Source of the DNA: an uncultured Clostridia bacterium
GTDB lineage: Bacteria > Bacillota > Clostridia > Lachnospirales > CAG-274
DNA: 64,000 nt
Reading direction: 5' to 3'
NCBI GenBank assembly: GCA_947632615.1
Contig: CANRPW010000010.1
Span: 21,916-85,915 of the forward strand
Part shown: piece after piece, positions 1 through 10,598 of the stretch
Numbering within the stretch: the stretch's first letter is position 1
How the letters are laid out: every line of letters starts with the position of its first letter
The notes under the pieces: model-generated
What the model saw: the letters and a program-made list of their open reading frames with translations, nothing else
Told to the model about the DNA's origin: nothing
Databases searched by the model: none
Made by a program: the position numbers and the translations under genes

Positions 1-57
1 TTTTTTAACAAGGCGCTCCGGCGCAAAACTACGTATTTGAATATTTCTTAAAACTCC

Positions 58-86
58 TTGACTTTTCATATATAATTTTATAAAAT
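58..86 (+). promoter_or_regulatory. Probable sigma-A promoter of pyrG
   Basis: TTGACT (58-63) and TAAAAT (81-86) are separated by 17 bases, about 50 bases upstream of the pyrG start. This fits a vegetative promoter. The sequence between it and the gene is AT-rich and ends in a GAGGTG ribosome binding site. Confidence 0.6.
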
Positions 87-121
87 TAAGGGTAAGTTTG
101 TTGTTTAGAAAAAAGAAGTAA

Positions 122-1744
<1,623 letters not shown>

Positions 1745-1765
1745 GGTAAATAACTTCGTCCTGCC

Positions 1766-1842
1766 GATGGGAGAGGCGAGGTGCAAAACAAAGGGAGACC
1801 GCGCTGCGGTCTCCCTTTGTTTTGTACCTCGCCTCTCCCATC
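1766..1842. repeat. Long intergenic palindrome (37-bp arms)
   Basis: Arms 1766-1802 and 1806-1842 are reverse complements over 37 bases with one G:T difference, around a 3-base centre. Flanking AAATAAC (1748-1754) and GTTATTT (1849-1855) extend the fold. It lies between the convergent pyrG and protease genes, and no T-run follows directly. It belongs to the palindrome family described at 6897, 10493, 12984, 35895 and 40850. Confidence 0.85.
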
Positions 1843-1844
1843 GC

Positions 1845-1884
1845 CCTCGTTATTTAAACCGTCCCTGACGGTTTAAAAACGAGG
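1845..1884. terminator. Probable bidirectional terminator hairpin
   Basis: AAACCGTC and GACGGTTT pair around a 3-base loop (1856-1874), nested within CCTCGT/ACGAGG. AT-rich flanks lie on both sides. It sits at the convergent ends of pyrG and the protease gene and could end transcription either way. It is also the short companion hairpin of the neighbouring long palindrome. Confidence 0.45.
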
Positions 1885-1890
1885 CAATTC

Positions 1891-3249
1891 TTAACTTGAT
1901 AGCTTCAAAAGCTCCCTATAGGCGGTTTCTAATACGTCGTCACGTTCTACCTGTCTTGCATACAAAGCAAGATTAAGGCTGTTCACGGTTTCGTCGTCAA
2001 GTTCCACCGTTGCCTTAAGCCCTGCCTTGGTCTGGAAGGTGGCAAGTGAGCGCTTTACATCTCCGGTAGTATTTACTTTATAGCCTAAATATCTGAATAC
2101 AGCCTTTATTTTGTCAGACTCTAAGGTGTCTTCCTTTGAAACTGTATACATTGTGTTTACTTCTATGTCGGGGGGCACACCCTTTTCGTTTATGGTGTTG
2201 CCGTTTCTTGAAAAATACTCCATAGTAGTAAGCTTGAGCTTGCCTAAATTGGGCAGGCTGGCTATAGTCTGAACAACTCCCTTGCCAAATGTGGTCTGAC
2301 CTACCACAAAGCCGGCTTCCGACTCTTTGATGGCGCTGGCTATTATTTCAGCAGCAGAAGCCGTCATAGAGTTTGTGAGCACAGCTATCTGGTTGAATGG
2401 CTTTCTTTTAAGGTTTGAAAATGTCTCTTCAATGCTTCCCGTTTTGTCCTGAGTGTACATAATACGACCTTCGGGGACTATCTTTTTGCATATCTCCACA
2501 GCCTCGTCAACCAAGCCGCCGGAGTTTCCTCTGAGGTCTAATATTATTTTACTCATACCCTTTTTTCGTGCCCACTGTATAGCTTCTTCAAACTCCTTTG
2601 AAGTGCCCGTTGAAATTGCCGTTATTTGTATGTAACCTATTTCGTCCCAGTCTTCTGTCATATCTACTGTCATAAGGTCGTCCATTTCTGAATAAAAAAC
2701 TGTTTTTACCTTAACGGCTTCAAGATCAAACTTAAATTCGTTTATTTTATTGTTTCTGAGAATTGACAGGTCATATTTAGGCTCGCTTACATTAGTAAGC
2801 ATATCTGACACCTCTTCATATGATTTATACAGTGTGTTGTGGCCATTTATAACGGTTATCTTATCACCAACAAGAAGTCCGTTTGCCTGAGCGGGGCTTT
2901 GGGGCATAATTTCGGTTATCACAGGATAGTCTTCGGTGGTGGCAAAGGCAAAGCCTGTGGCATACACCTCATTTTCCACATTCTGAATAAAAGCGTCGTA
3001 TTCTTCGTCGGTATAAAATTCAGAATAGTCATCAAGGCTTGATGCCATAGCCGCAACAGCCGCGGCAACCAACTTGTCGTTGTCTACATCGCTGCCCACA
3101 TAGTTTTTATTTATATATTCCATAACTCCCGCAAGATAGCCCCCTGCATCTTCCGGATTTTTAAAATAGCTTTTGCCGCTCTCCTCTGCATATACCGTAT
3201 TTGAAAGCAGAATTGCCGCTGCTATAAAAGCGACCGTAAAACGCTTCAT
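1891..3249 (-). CDS. S41-family C-terminal processing peptidase with PDZ and peptidoglycan-binding domains
   Basis: Predicted secreted or membrane-tethered serine protease that trims exported proteins. The start has a signal peptide (charged residues, then a hydrophobic core ending near VYAEE). A PDZ domain (about 100-175) contains the QANGLLVGDKI-like ligand loop. The S41 core follows: Ser near 298 in MTASAAEI, and Lys near 322 with Gln four residues later in FGKGVVQ, the Ser/Lys/Gln arrangement of CtpA/CtpB. A C-terminal PG_binding_1-like helix bundle carries FQTKAGL. I place the start at the ATG at 3249, since AAGGGG lies 8 bases upstream; upstream in-frame starts sit too close to it. The preceding gene pgsA ends at 3255, so the two are probably cotranscribed. 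It could also serve a spore signalling role like CtpB, but no context here shows that. Confidence 0.88.
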   Translation of the reverse strand: MKRFTVAFIAAAILLSNTVYAEESGKSYFKNPEDAGGYLAGVMEYINKNYVGSDVDNDKLVAAAVAAMASSLDDYSEFYTDEEYDAFIQNVENEVYATGFAFATTEDYPVITEIMPQSPAQANGLLVGDKITVINGHNTLYKSYEEVSDMLTNVSEPKYDLSILRNNKINEFKFDLEAVKVKTVFYSEMDDLMTVDMTEDWDEIGYIQITAISTGTSKEFEEAIQWARKKGMSKIILDLRGNSGGLVDEAVEICKKIVPEGRIMYTQDKTGSIEETFSNLKRKPFNQIAVLTNSMTASAAEIIASAIKESEAGFVVGQTTFGKGVVQTIASLPNLGKLKLTTMEYFSRNGNTINEKGVPPDIEVNTMYTVSKEDTLESDKIKAVFRYLGYKVNTTGDVKRSLATFQTKAGLKATVELDDETVNSLNLALYARQVERDDVLETAYRELLKLSS

Positions 3250-3254
3250 AAACA

Positions 3255-3791
3255 TCACCCCTTAAGAACGCTCTTATTTTTTATAAGATAATCAACAGCG
3301 GAAATAACTGTAAGAACAGTGGCAACCGCTATAATAAATACAGTAAGAATTTTTAATACATCTAAATTAAGCAAAAGAAGTATTATCATGAGCATCTGGG
3401 AAATCGTTTTTGCCTTTCCCCAGGGTGAAGCAGCAATAACAACGCCCTTTTCCACCGCCAATGTGCGAAAGCCCGTTATCATAAATTCTCTTGCAATAAT
3501 AATTATAACCACAACCAAAGGCAGTGAAATAACCGACCCCGGCACATTTGTAAGAGCGATCATAGCAGAGGAGCAAAGCAGCTTGTCCGCAAGAGGATCT
3601 ATAAATTTGCCAAAATCCGTTATAAGATTATATTTTCTTGCTATGTACCCGTCAAGGCAGTCAGTCAGAGATGCTATTATAAACACCGCAAGAGCCGCAT
3701 ATCTGCCGTAGGGTATGGGGCATAACAAAAAAACAAGAAATATAGGTATCAATATGATCCTAAGCATTGTGAGCTTGTTTGGCAAATTCAT
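3255..3791 (-). CDS. pgsA: CDP-diacylglycerol-glycerol-3-phosphate 3-phosphatidyltransferase
   Basis: Integral membrane enzyme that makes phosphatidylglycerol-phosphate, the committed step to phosphatidylglycerol and cardiolipin. The CDP-alcohol phosphotransferase motif is complete: D-C-L-D-G-Y-I-A-R near residue 43, followed by G, D and D at the expected spacing (GKFIDPLADK). The 178 residues hold several hydrophobic helices, the normal size for bacterial PgsA. The ATG at 3791 follows GGAGGGA, which overlaps the end of rimO one base upstream, so rimO-pgsA-protease form a tight operon. The rimO-pgsA pairing is common in Firmicutes. Confidence 0.95.
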   Translation of the reverse strand: MNLPNKLTMLRIILIPIFLVFLLCPIPYGRYAALAVFIIASLTDCLDGYIARKYNLITDFGKFIDPLADKLLCSSAMIALTNVPGSVISLPLVVVIIIIAREFMITGFRTLAVEKGVVIAASPWGKAKTISQMLMIILLLLNLDVLKILTVFIIAVATVLTVISAVDYLIKNKSVLKG

Positions 3792-3792
3792 A

Positions 3793-5136
3793 TTATCCCT
3801 CCTTTGCTTCCTGACCTACAAGGTCATATTCCGACGATGAGGTTATTAAAACCTCTGTATAATCTCCCGAGAGAAGCTCTCTGTCAGAGCCAAAGAACAC
3901 ATATCCGTCTATCTCATAACAATCTCTGTAGCTTCTGCCTATATAAACACCATCCTCGCCGGAAAGCTTGCCTTCCACCATTACTTCCAGCTTTCTTCCG
4001 ATATATCCCTTGCAAATTCTTTCGGATATTTCGTTCTGAAGCTCCATTATCTCGCGTTTTCTTCTTTTCTTGGTAGAATGGTGGATCTGTCTCTTCATTT
4101 TGGCGGCAGGCGTGCCGTCCTCTCTTGAATATTCAAAAACCCCAAGTCTGTCAAAGCCCACTTTATTAATAAACTCTTTAAGTATGTTAAAGTCCTCCTC
4201 GGTCTCACCGGGGAAGCCTACTATAAGGGTGGTACGCAGGCAAATATCAGGCACGGCTCGTCTTAATTTATCTATTATTCCGTAAAGCTCTGCCTGTCTG
4301 CTGCGCCTGCCCATCATTTTAAGCACATTGTCTGAGGCGTGCTGTATGGGCATATCAAGATAATGGCATATTTTAGGGTTGGTCGCCATTTCAAGTATAA
4401 GCTCGTCTGTTATATTTTCGGGATAGGCGTAGAGTATTCTTATCCACCTTATGCCCTCTACCTCAGACAGCTTTTTAAGAAGGGTGTGAAGGCAGGGCTT
4501 TTCATATATGTCTTTGCCATAAAGGGCAGTGTCTTGGGCTACGATTATAAGCTCAGTAACGCCCTTTTCCGCAAGGAGCTTAGTCTCTTCAACAAGGCTT
4601 TCTATAGTTCTGCTTCTATAACGCCCCCTAAGGGATGGAATAGTGCAATAGGTGCAATGAGCATCGCAGCCCTCGGCAATTTTAAGATATGCAAAGCCGC
4701 CTATAGATGTCATCATTCTCATCATAGGCAGGCTTTCGTCAAGCCTTTTGTCTTTATCGGTTATTTTAATAACGTTCTTGCCGCCGTCTATGACTGCCTT
4801 TATTACGTCACCTATGTCCTCAAAGTCAGCCGTTCCCACAACGGCATCCACCTCGGGCAGGAGCTTAAATATCTCATTTTTATACCTCTGAGCCATGCAG
4901 CCTGTCACAATAAGACCCTTGAGCTTTCCTGTCTGCTTATACTCGGAGACCCTGAGAATATTCTCAATAGCCTCTTCGCTGGCTTCTGCAATAAAGCCGC
5001 AGCTATTTATTATAATTATGTCAGCATCTGCCTCGTCTTGTGTTATAATATATCCTTCTCTGTCAATAAGCCCCAGCATTATCTCGGAATCAACGAGATT
5101 TTTGTCGCAGCCTAAGGATATAAAGCATATTTTCAT
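3793..5136 (-). CDS. rimO: Ribosomal protein S12 methylthiotransferase
   Basis: Radical-SAM iron-sulfur enzyme that adds a methylthio group to a conserved aspartate of ribosomal protein S12. The N-terminal MTTase domain shows ISLGCDKNLVDSE and further cysteines for the second cluster. The radical-SAM cluster motif CDAHCTYC lies near residue 156. The C-terminal end is a TRAM-like beta domain. The 447-residue length is normal. LGCDKNLVDSE and the operon with pgsA point to RimO rather than the tRNA enzymes MiaB or MtaB. The ATG at 5136 begins MKICFISLGC. Confidence 0.95.
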   Translation of the reverse strand: MKICFISLGCDKNLVDSEIMLGLIDREGYIITQDEADADIIIINSCGFIAEASEEAIENILRVSEYKQTGKLKGLIVTGCMAQRYKNEIFKLLPEVDAVVGTADFEDIGDVIKAVIDGGKNVIKITDKDKRLDESLPMMRMMTSIGGFAYLKIAEGCDAHCTYCTIPSLRGRYRSRTIESLVEETKLLAEKGVTELIIVAQDTALYGKDIYEKPCLHTLLKKLSEVEGIRWIRILYAYPENITDELILEMATNPKICHYLDMPIQHASDNVLKMMGRRSRQAELYGIIDKLRRAVPDICLRTTLIVGFPGETEEDFNILKEFINKVGFDRLGVFEYSREDGTPAAKMKRQIHHSTKKRRKREIMELQNEISERICKGYIGRKLEVMVEGKLSGEDGVYIGRSYRDCYEIDGYVFFGSDRELLSGDYTEVLITSSSEYDLVGQEAKEG

Positions 5137-5151
5137 ACAATCACCCTAAAA

Positions 5152-6825
5152 TCAGAATAAGCCCGAAACCGTGCCGTCACCTGCGACATCAATGCCCTCG
5201 GCGGCGGGTCTTTTGGGAAGTCCCGGCATTGTCATAATATTACCCGAAAGAGCAACAGCAAAGCCTGCGCCCGCAGAGATCGTCACGCTCCTTATGCTTA
5301 TATTAAAGCCTCTGGGTCTGCCCTGAAGAGCAGCATTGTCAGACAGTGAATACTGTGTTTTTGCAATACATACGGGCACATTTTTATAGCCTATAGCCTC
5401 TATTTTTGCAATATCCTTTTTAGCCTTAGGCGCAAAGTCTACGCCGTCGGCGCCGTAAATTTCTTTTGCTATTATCTCTATTTTTTCTGCAATAGGAAGG
5501 TCTGTGTCGTAGAGAGGCTTAAAGTGGCTTTCCTTGCTGTCAAGCACTGCCATTACCTTTTTGGCAAGAGCCTCTCCGCCTTCGCCGCCTTTAGCCCATA
5601 CCTCGGAAAGTGCAAACTCAGCGCCCATTTCCTCACAGCGGCTTCTGATATATTCGGTTTCTTCCGCCGTATCGCTTGTGAAGGCATTAAGTGTAACTAC
5701 CACAGGCACGCCATATTTGTTCAGGTTTTCTATATGCTTTTCAAGATTTACAAAGCCTTTTTTAACTGCCTCAAGGTTAGGCGCATTAAGCTCGGTCTTT
5801 GCTACGCCGCCGTTATATTTAAGAGAGCGGACAGTTGCTACAAGCACGCAGCAATCGGGCTTAAGCCCTGCAAAACGGCACTTGATGTCAAAGAATTTTT
5901 CTGCCCCGAGGTCGGCGCCGAAGCCCGCCTCTGTTATTGCTATGTCAGAAAGTCCCATAGCTATTTTAGTAGCCTTTACGGAATTGCAGCCGTGAGCTAT
6001 ATTTGCAAACGGACCGCAGTGTATTATTGCCGGTGTATGCTCTAAGGTCTGAACAAGGTTGGGCTTTAAAGCATCTTTCAAAAGGGCAGTCATTGCCCCT
6101 GCGGCCTTAAGGTCTCCCGCGGTAACAGGCTCTCCGTCATAATTATAGCCGACAATTATTCTTGAAAGTCTTGCCTTAAGATCCTCAATGTCTTCGGCAA
6201 GGCACATAATAGCCATTATCTCTGAAGCAACGGTTATCTGGAAGCTATCCTCACGCACAACACCGTCCATTTTAGAGCCAAGACCTATGACGATAGATCT
6301 GAGCGCTCTGTCGTTCATATCGAGGACTCTTTTCCAAGTGATGGTCTTAGGGTCTATTCTGAGCTCGTTTCCCTGCTGCAAATGATTGTCAAGCATGGCA
6401 GAAAGGAGATTGTTTGCCGTAGTCATGGCGTGTATATCTCCCGTAAAATGAAGATTGATGTCCTCCATAGGCACTACCTGAGCATAGCCGCCGCCTGCGG
6501 CGCCGCCCTTTATGCCAAAGCAAGGACCAAGTGAGGGCTCTCTTAATGCCACGATAGATTTCTTGCCAAGCCTGTTAAGTCCCTGTGCAAGACCTATGGT
6601 AGTGGTAGTCTTTCCCTCTCCCGCAGGTGTGGGATTTATTGCGGTAACAAGTACAAGCTTGCCCTTTTTACCGCTGCTTAAAACGTCATTGTAAAGCTTG
6701 TCCGAAAGCTTAGCCTTATATTTTCCGTAAAATTCAAGCTCTTCTGTGTCTATTCCAAAATTCTTGGCAACCTTTTCGATAGGGTACATTTCAGCTTCTT
6801 GTGCTATTTGAATATCTGTTTTCAT
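5152..6825 (-). CDS. fhs: Formate-tetrahydrofolate ligase
   Basis: ATP-dependent joining of formate to tetrahydrofolate, giving 10-formyl-THF for purine synthesis, fMet-tRNA and, in acetogens, the methyl branch of the Wood-Ljungdahl pathway. A P-loop ([11 protein letters not shown]) lies near residue 66 and [20 protein letters not shown] follows, both diagnostic. About 557 residues is full length. The ATG at 6825 is preferred because AAGGAGG lies 9 bases upstream; the alternative ATG at 6831 is only 3 bases from it. The gene alone does not show acetogenesis, since no other Wood-Ljungdahl gene lies here. Upstream is a 386-base gene-free stretch with a long palindrome. Confidence 0.96.
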   Translation of the reverse strand: MKTDIQIAQEAEMYPIEKVAKNFGIDTEELEFYGKYKAKLSDKLYNDVLSSGKKGKLVLVTAINPTPAGEGKTTTTIGLAQGLNRLGKKSIVALREPSLGPCFGIKGGAAGGGYAQVVPMEDINLHFTGDIHAMTTANNLLSAMLDNHLQQGNELRIDPKTITWKRVLDMNDRALRSIVIGLGSKMDGVVREDSFQITVASEIMAIMCLAEDIEDLKARLSRIIVGYNYDGEPVTAGDLKAAGAMTALLKDALKPNLVQTLEHTPAIIHCGPFANIAHGCNSVKATKIAMGLSDIAITEAGFGADLGAEKFFDIKCRFAGLKPDCCVLVATVRSLKYNGGVAKTELNAPNLEAVKKGFVNLEKHIENLNKYGVPVVVTLNAFTSDTAEETEYIRSRCEEMGAEFALSEVWAKGGEGGEALAKKVMAVLDSKESHFKPLYDTDLPIAEKIEIIAKEIYGADGVDFAPKAKKDIAKIEAIGYKNVPVCIAKTQYSLSDNAALQGRPRGFNISIRSVTISAGAGFAVALSGNIMTMPGLPKRPAAEGIDVAGDGTVSGLF

Positions 6826-6850
6826 AATCATGATCCTCCTTTGTTTTATT

Positions 6851-6895
6851 GCCTCCGCTTAATTTTTGCGCCGCAGGCACAAAAATTAAGCGAGG
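6851..6895. repeat. Short companion hairpin upstream of fhs
   Basis: GCCTC..GCTTAATTTTTG and its near-complement CAAAAATTAAGCG-AGGC flank a roughly 9-base centre. It ends directly at the GCCGCG that opens the long palindrome at 6897, the same order seen at the 10451 and 12947 loci. Confidence 0.7.
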
Positions 6896-6896
6896 C

Positions 6897-6991
6897 CGCG
6901 GGGCGAGGGCGAAGGACGGGACGTGAAGGGCAGAAAGAACCCGAAGGGCTCTTTCTGCCCTTCACGTCCCGTCCTTCGCCCTCGCCCCGCG
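6897..6991. repeat. Long intergenic palindrome (46-base arms)
   Basis: Arms 6897-6942 and 6946-6991 are reverse complements with a single A/C mismatch around the 3-base centre GAA. The left arm is purine-rich and begins CGCGGGGCGAGG. The right arm is followed by GCAGTTGGTCGG, similar to the sequence following the 13063 palindrome. It lies between the fhs and ftsK genes, both minus strand. Confidence 0.9.
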
Positions 6992-7129
6992 ACTCCTGCA
7001 GTTGGTCGGTAACCCGTATATTTTGTTTTCCCCGGCGGCAACCATCCGATGTTGTAGCCGATACGCAAGCCCGTCGCATATTAGCGCCGACCGACTATCG
7101 GCTCCACCCACAGTAAGATCACACCGAGG

Positions 7130-7200
7130 CGGGAAGAATTTGAGGGGTGGGTGGCCGGGGCTTTTTTCTACAGCCGATGCGCCCCGGGCAAAAGCCGATA
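7130..7200. repeat. Possible decayed copy of the GC-rich cloverleaf element
   Basis: GCCGGGGCTTT (7154-7164) is identical to the 11-base closing stem of the cloverleaf repeats at 29517 and 29689. It is preceded by GGTGGGTGG and a GAAGAATT string that also occurs beside those copies. The right-hand closing stem and side arms are missing, so this would be a remnant. The rest of 6992-7217 shows no gene. Confidence 0.4.
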
Positions 7201-7217
7201 CGCTCAGAATTGCTTTT

Positions 7218-10200
7218 TTAGATATAATCCCTATGCCTCTGGGAATACTCGCTCCATTCTTCCTTATCCATCAAAACAACTCTTGGCTTAGAGCCATTTT
7301 CAGGTCCTATTATTCCTCTGTCTTCCAGATCGTCTATTATTCTTGCTGCCCTATTATAGCCTATCTGAAACTGTCTTTGTATAAGCGAAGTTGATGCCTT
7401 GCGGCTTTTTACCACATAAGCTATAACATCATCTATAAGCTCATCCTGACCTTTGTCCTGAATGTTTCCAAAACCTCCGCCATCTACGGTCTCGGGGTTT
7501 TCTATGCTGCGTATTATCTCCTGATCGTAATTTGGCGTATCCGTTTTTATATGATCCACAACACGCTTTATCTCATCGTTGTTAATAAAAGCTCCCTGCA
7601 CTCTTAAGACTCTGTCCATTTCTATTGTTTTAAGAAGCATATCGCCCTTACCTATGAGCTTTTCTGCTCCCGACTCGTCAAGAATTATTCTTGAATTTAT
7701 AGACTGAGCCACAGAGAAGGCAATTCTTGAAGGGATATTACTCTTTATAACGCCCGTTATAACATCCGAGGATGGTCTTTGTGTAGCAACTATAAGGTGT
7801 ATGCCTGCCGCTCTTGCAAGCTGAGTAAGCCTTTGAATGTGTCCTTCAACCTCTTTTTTGGCAACAAGCATAAGGTCTGCAAGCTCGTCTATTATAATGA
7901 CTATCTTGTATAAAGGCTTTTCGCTGTTTTTCTTAAGATATTCATTATATTCATCAAGATTTCTCACGCCCACATCGGCGCAGAGCTTATATCTGTGCAT
8001 CATTTCCGTACAAGCCCAATTAAGAGCTGCCGCTGCCTTTGTAGGATCGGTAACAACAGGCAAGAGAAGGTGAGGTATGCCGTTATATACATTAAGCTCT
8101 ACCATTTTGGGATCGACCATTATAAGCCTTACCTCATCGGGGCTTGCTTTGAACAAAATACAGTTTATAAGAGTATTTATACAAACCGACTTACCCGAGT
8201 TTGTAGCTCCGGCTATAAGAAAATGTGGCGCTTTTGCAATATCTCTTACAATTACGTTTCCGGCAACGTCCTTACCCAAAGCAAATGTCAGCTTTGACTT
8301 TGACATCTGGAACTTCTTTGATGCGACTACCTCAGAAAAATATACCGTCGACGGATTTTCGTTGGGTATTTCTATTCCCACGGCAGTCTTGCCGGGAATA
8401 GGCGCTTCGATTATAATATTTTCCGCCGCAAGCCTCATTGCCAGATCCTTGTCAAGGTTTGCTATGCTCTTTACCTTTGTACCCACGGCAGGCACAAGCT
8501 CATATCTTGTGACGGTAGGGCCTTGGCTTACCTCTACGACAGTTGCATCTATCTTGAAGCTCCTGAGAGTTTCCTCAAGTATGTGAGAATTTCTTAAAAG
8601 CTCGTCACGGCTGTTCGGTCCTTTTGTATTGGGGTTTTTGTCAAGAAAGCTAAGCTTAGGGAAGCTGTATTTCTTGCTGTTTCCCGAGGGCAGTCTTTTG
8701 ACTGTTTTGTCATCCCCCTCTACTACCTTGACTCTGTTTTTGACCTCATCGGGAACAGACTTTTCTTCCTTATGCTCCTCCCATGGCGGAACATCTTCGG
8801 AAATCGGTTTGTCGTTATTCTTAGCCTTTTCGTTTACTGCTTTGCCGGTGGCTTCATCTGATACTTCTGTCGTTTCGGCATTTTCGCGGTCACTTAATAC
8901 GGTTTCTTCACGATCTTCATATACATCATAAACATCTTCATCATATACAGGCTCTACTGTTATAAGGCTGTCAGAGCCTTTGCTGTCATCAAAAAATTCA
9001 GACTCGGGTCTGTATTTATCCTCGGAAGAAGGCTTGACCGGTTCGGGTCTGTATGTATTATCGTTGGAAAACCTGATCTGGGGAATTCTTCCTCTTTCTT
9101 CCCTTTCTTCCTCTTTGCCTCTATCTAAAAACGCAGGTATATATTCGGATGGGTTATTTCTTTCCTCCTCCCGATTTTTCATAAACTCGGGCATCCTTGT
9201 TCTTTTTTCCGGCTTATACGGTTTGTTAAGAGATGTGTTTCTCACTCTCTTTATCATTATGTCGGGTCTTTCCTTTCTTTGCCCGCTTCTTTCCTTTATG
9301 TCTATTACCTCGGCACTTCTATAGCCCTTTTCTCTTCTCAGCTTATCATAATAGCTTTCTTCGGACTCCTCCGGCATATTTTCCATTTCTCTTGCTGCCT
9401 CAGCCGGTTCTCTTCTCTTTTTTATTGCCTCGCGCCCGGTGTTGTCGGAAAGCCTTGGCGAATTATTAGACTTTACATCTATAACAGTTGGCTTTTGTTT
9501 TGTGTCCTTTGAGGCTGTTCTTTCTCTCCGCCTCGAAGCAGGCTCAGGCTCTTCATATTCTTCGTAATATTCGTCATCATAGTCATAATAGTCATCATAA
9601 TCGTCATAATCATCATAGTCATAATAGTCATCATAACGATCTCGCTTTTCTCTGTAAAAACCGCCCTTAAGAATATCGCCTAAAAACGCCACAAGGTTTG
9701 AAGCGATCCTAAAAGCACTCTTTCCCGAAATAAGCACTATAAGCGCTGCCATAAGGGTCAAAAATATTATAAGAGAACCTGTCCTCTTGAAAAGCACAAG
9801 AGATATGCCTCCTATAAAGCCGCCCACAAGTCCGCCGCCTATATAATCGGTATCTGTAAAGCCCTGCAAAAGCTCCCTCGGAACAAAAGGCGCGCCCGGC
9901 TCACTTACCAGAATGTGCAGTATTGAAACCACCACAACATACAGCATACATATAAGAACTGTTTTGAATTTTACACTTTCTCTGTCGCCGTGAAGATAAA
10001 GCCCAATTACCCCAAGTATAACGGCAAAGGGCAAAATATATGCTCCCACGCCGAAAAAGCCCTTCAAAACAGCCAGCACTACCTCGCCGAAAACCGTATC
10101 GGGGGCAAAAAACAAGCTGAATAAGATAAGAATCGCAAGCCCTACGGCAAGTATGCAAATCGCCTCAAAGGCAATGGGACTCAGCTCCTTTTGGGGCTTT

Positions 10201-10352
10201 TCTTCTTTTATTGTTTCAACCTGTTCTTTCTTTGCGGCAGGCTTTGCCGTTGTCTTTTTGCTTTTGGTTTTTGAAGTTTTTTTATTTGTTTGTTTTGTGT
10301 TTTTTGTGTTTTTTTCAGCAGCCCCTGCAGCCGCTGTATTATTCTTAGCCAA
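7218..10352 (-). CDS. ftsK: DNA translocase FtsK/SpoIIIE with a Tyr/Asp-rich linker
   Basis: Membrane-anchored hexameric ATPase that pumps chromosomal DNA through the division or sporulation septum. Residues 1-45 are Lys/Thr/Ala-rich. About four membrane helices span 50-215. A long charged linker follows, then the motor: Walker A GATNSGKSV near 715 and Walker B IIIDELADLM near 820. The C-terminal winged-helix gamma domain (DVIAYVVKSRKASTSLIQR onward) reads KOPS/SRS-type sequences. Oddities are the 1044-residue length, longer than usual because of the linker, and a run of Tyr/Asp/Glu at about 237-265. The start is TTG at 10352, with AGGGTG 7 bases upstream; the nearby ATG is out of frame. FtsK and SpoIIIE cannot be separated by sequence here. 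Confidence 0.95.
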   Translation of the reverse strand: MAKNNTAAAGAAEKNTKNTKQTNKKTSKTKSKKTTAKPAAKKEQVETIKEEKPQKELSPIAFEAICILAVGLAILILFSLFFAPDTVFGEVVLAVLKGFFGVGAYILPFAVILGVIGLYLHGDRESVKFKTVLICMLYVVVVSILHILVSEPGAPFVPRELLQGFTDTDYIGGGLVGGFIGGISLVLFKRTGSLIIFLTLMAALIVLISGKSAFRIASNLVAFLGDILKGGFYREKRDRYDDYYDYDDYDDYDDYYDYDDEYYEEYEEPEPASRRRERTASKDTKQKPTVIDVKSNNSPRLSDNTGREAIKKRREPAEAAREMENMPEESEESYYDKLRREKGYRSAEVIDIKERSGQRKERPDIMIKRVRNTSLNKPYKPEKRTRMPEFMKNREEERNNPSEYIPAFLDRGKEEEREERGRIPQIRFSNDNTYRPEPVKPSSEDKYRPESEFFDDSKGSDSLITVEPVYDEDVYDVYEDREETVLSDRENAETTEVSDEATGKAVNEKAKNNDKPISEDVPPWEEHKEEKSVPDEVKNRVKVVEGDDKTVKRLPSGNSKKYSFPKLSFLDKNPNTKGPNSRDELLRNSHILEETLRSFKIDATVVEVSQGPTVTRYELVPAVGTKVKSIANLDKDLAMRLAAENIIIEAPIPGKTAVGIEIPNENPSTVYFSEVVASKKFQMSKSKLTFALGKDVAGNVIVRDIAKAPHFLIAGATNSGKSVCINTLINCILFKASPDEVRLIMVDPKMVELNVYNGIPHLLLPVVTDPTKAAAALNWACTEMMHRYKLCADVGVRNLDEYNEYLKKNSEKPLYKIVIIIDELADLMLVAKKEVEGHIQRLTQLARAAGIHLIVATQRPSSDVITGVIKSNIPSRIAFSVAQSINSRIILDESGAEKLIGKGDMLLKTIEMDRVLRVQGAFINNDEIKRVVDHIKTDTPNYDQEIIRSIENPETVDGGGFGNIQDKGQDELIDDVIAYVVKSRKASTSLIQRQFQIGYNRAARIIDDLEDRGIIGPENGSKPRVVLMDKEEWSEYSQRHRDYI

Positions 10353-10450
10353 AATTCATCACCCTGTAGATCCTGTAAATATAGTTAATAAAATTATACC
10401 ATTTTTTTTAAAATTTGTACATATTTTATTTATTAAATTTTATTGCCCCC

Positions 10451-10484
10451 TGTCCGCTTACCGCCATAGGCGGATATGCGGACA
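10451..10484. repeat. Short companion hairpin beside ftsK
   Basis: TGTCCGC and GCGGACA pair, enclosing an inner CCGCC/GGCGG stem. It precedes GGGAGCCGCG and the long palindrome at 10493. Confidence 0.7.
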
Positions 10485-10492
10485 AGGGAGCC

Positions 10493-10572
10493 GCGACCGG
10501 GGAGCGAGGCAGGAAGCAAGAGGGAGCGGACGGGTCCGCTCCCTCTTGCTTCCTGCCTCGCTCCCCGGTCGC
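10493..10572. repeat. Long intergenic palindrome (perfect 39-2-39)
   Basis: Arms 10493-10531 and 10534-10572 are exact reverse complements over 39 bases around the centre GG; pairing stops at both outer ends. The left arm is purine-rich and ends GCGGAC. GCAGTC follows at about 10579. No T-run follows, so it is not a standard intrinsic terminator. It lies between the 5' end of ftsK and the 3' end of the ATPase-like gene. Confidence 0.95.
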
Positions 10573-10598
10573 TAAGCCGCAGTCTTTTCGGCGAAGGT

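Noticed and set aside
5152..6825. Evidence for acetogenesis from fhs
   Set aside because: Formate-tetrahydrofolate ligase is also common in non-acetogens, and no other Wood-Ljungdahl gene is in the window.
6897..6991. Long palindromes as ordinary intrinsic terminators
   Set aside because: Arms are far longer than terminator stems, no U-run adjoins them, and some lie directly upstream of genes (fhs, ftsK) rather than only at transcript ends.
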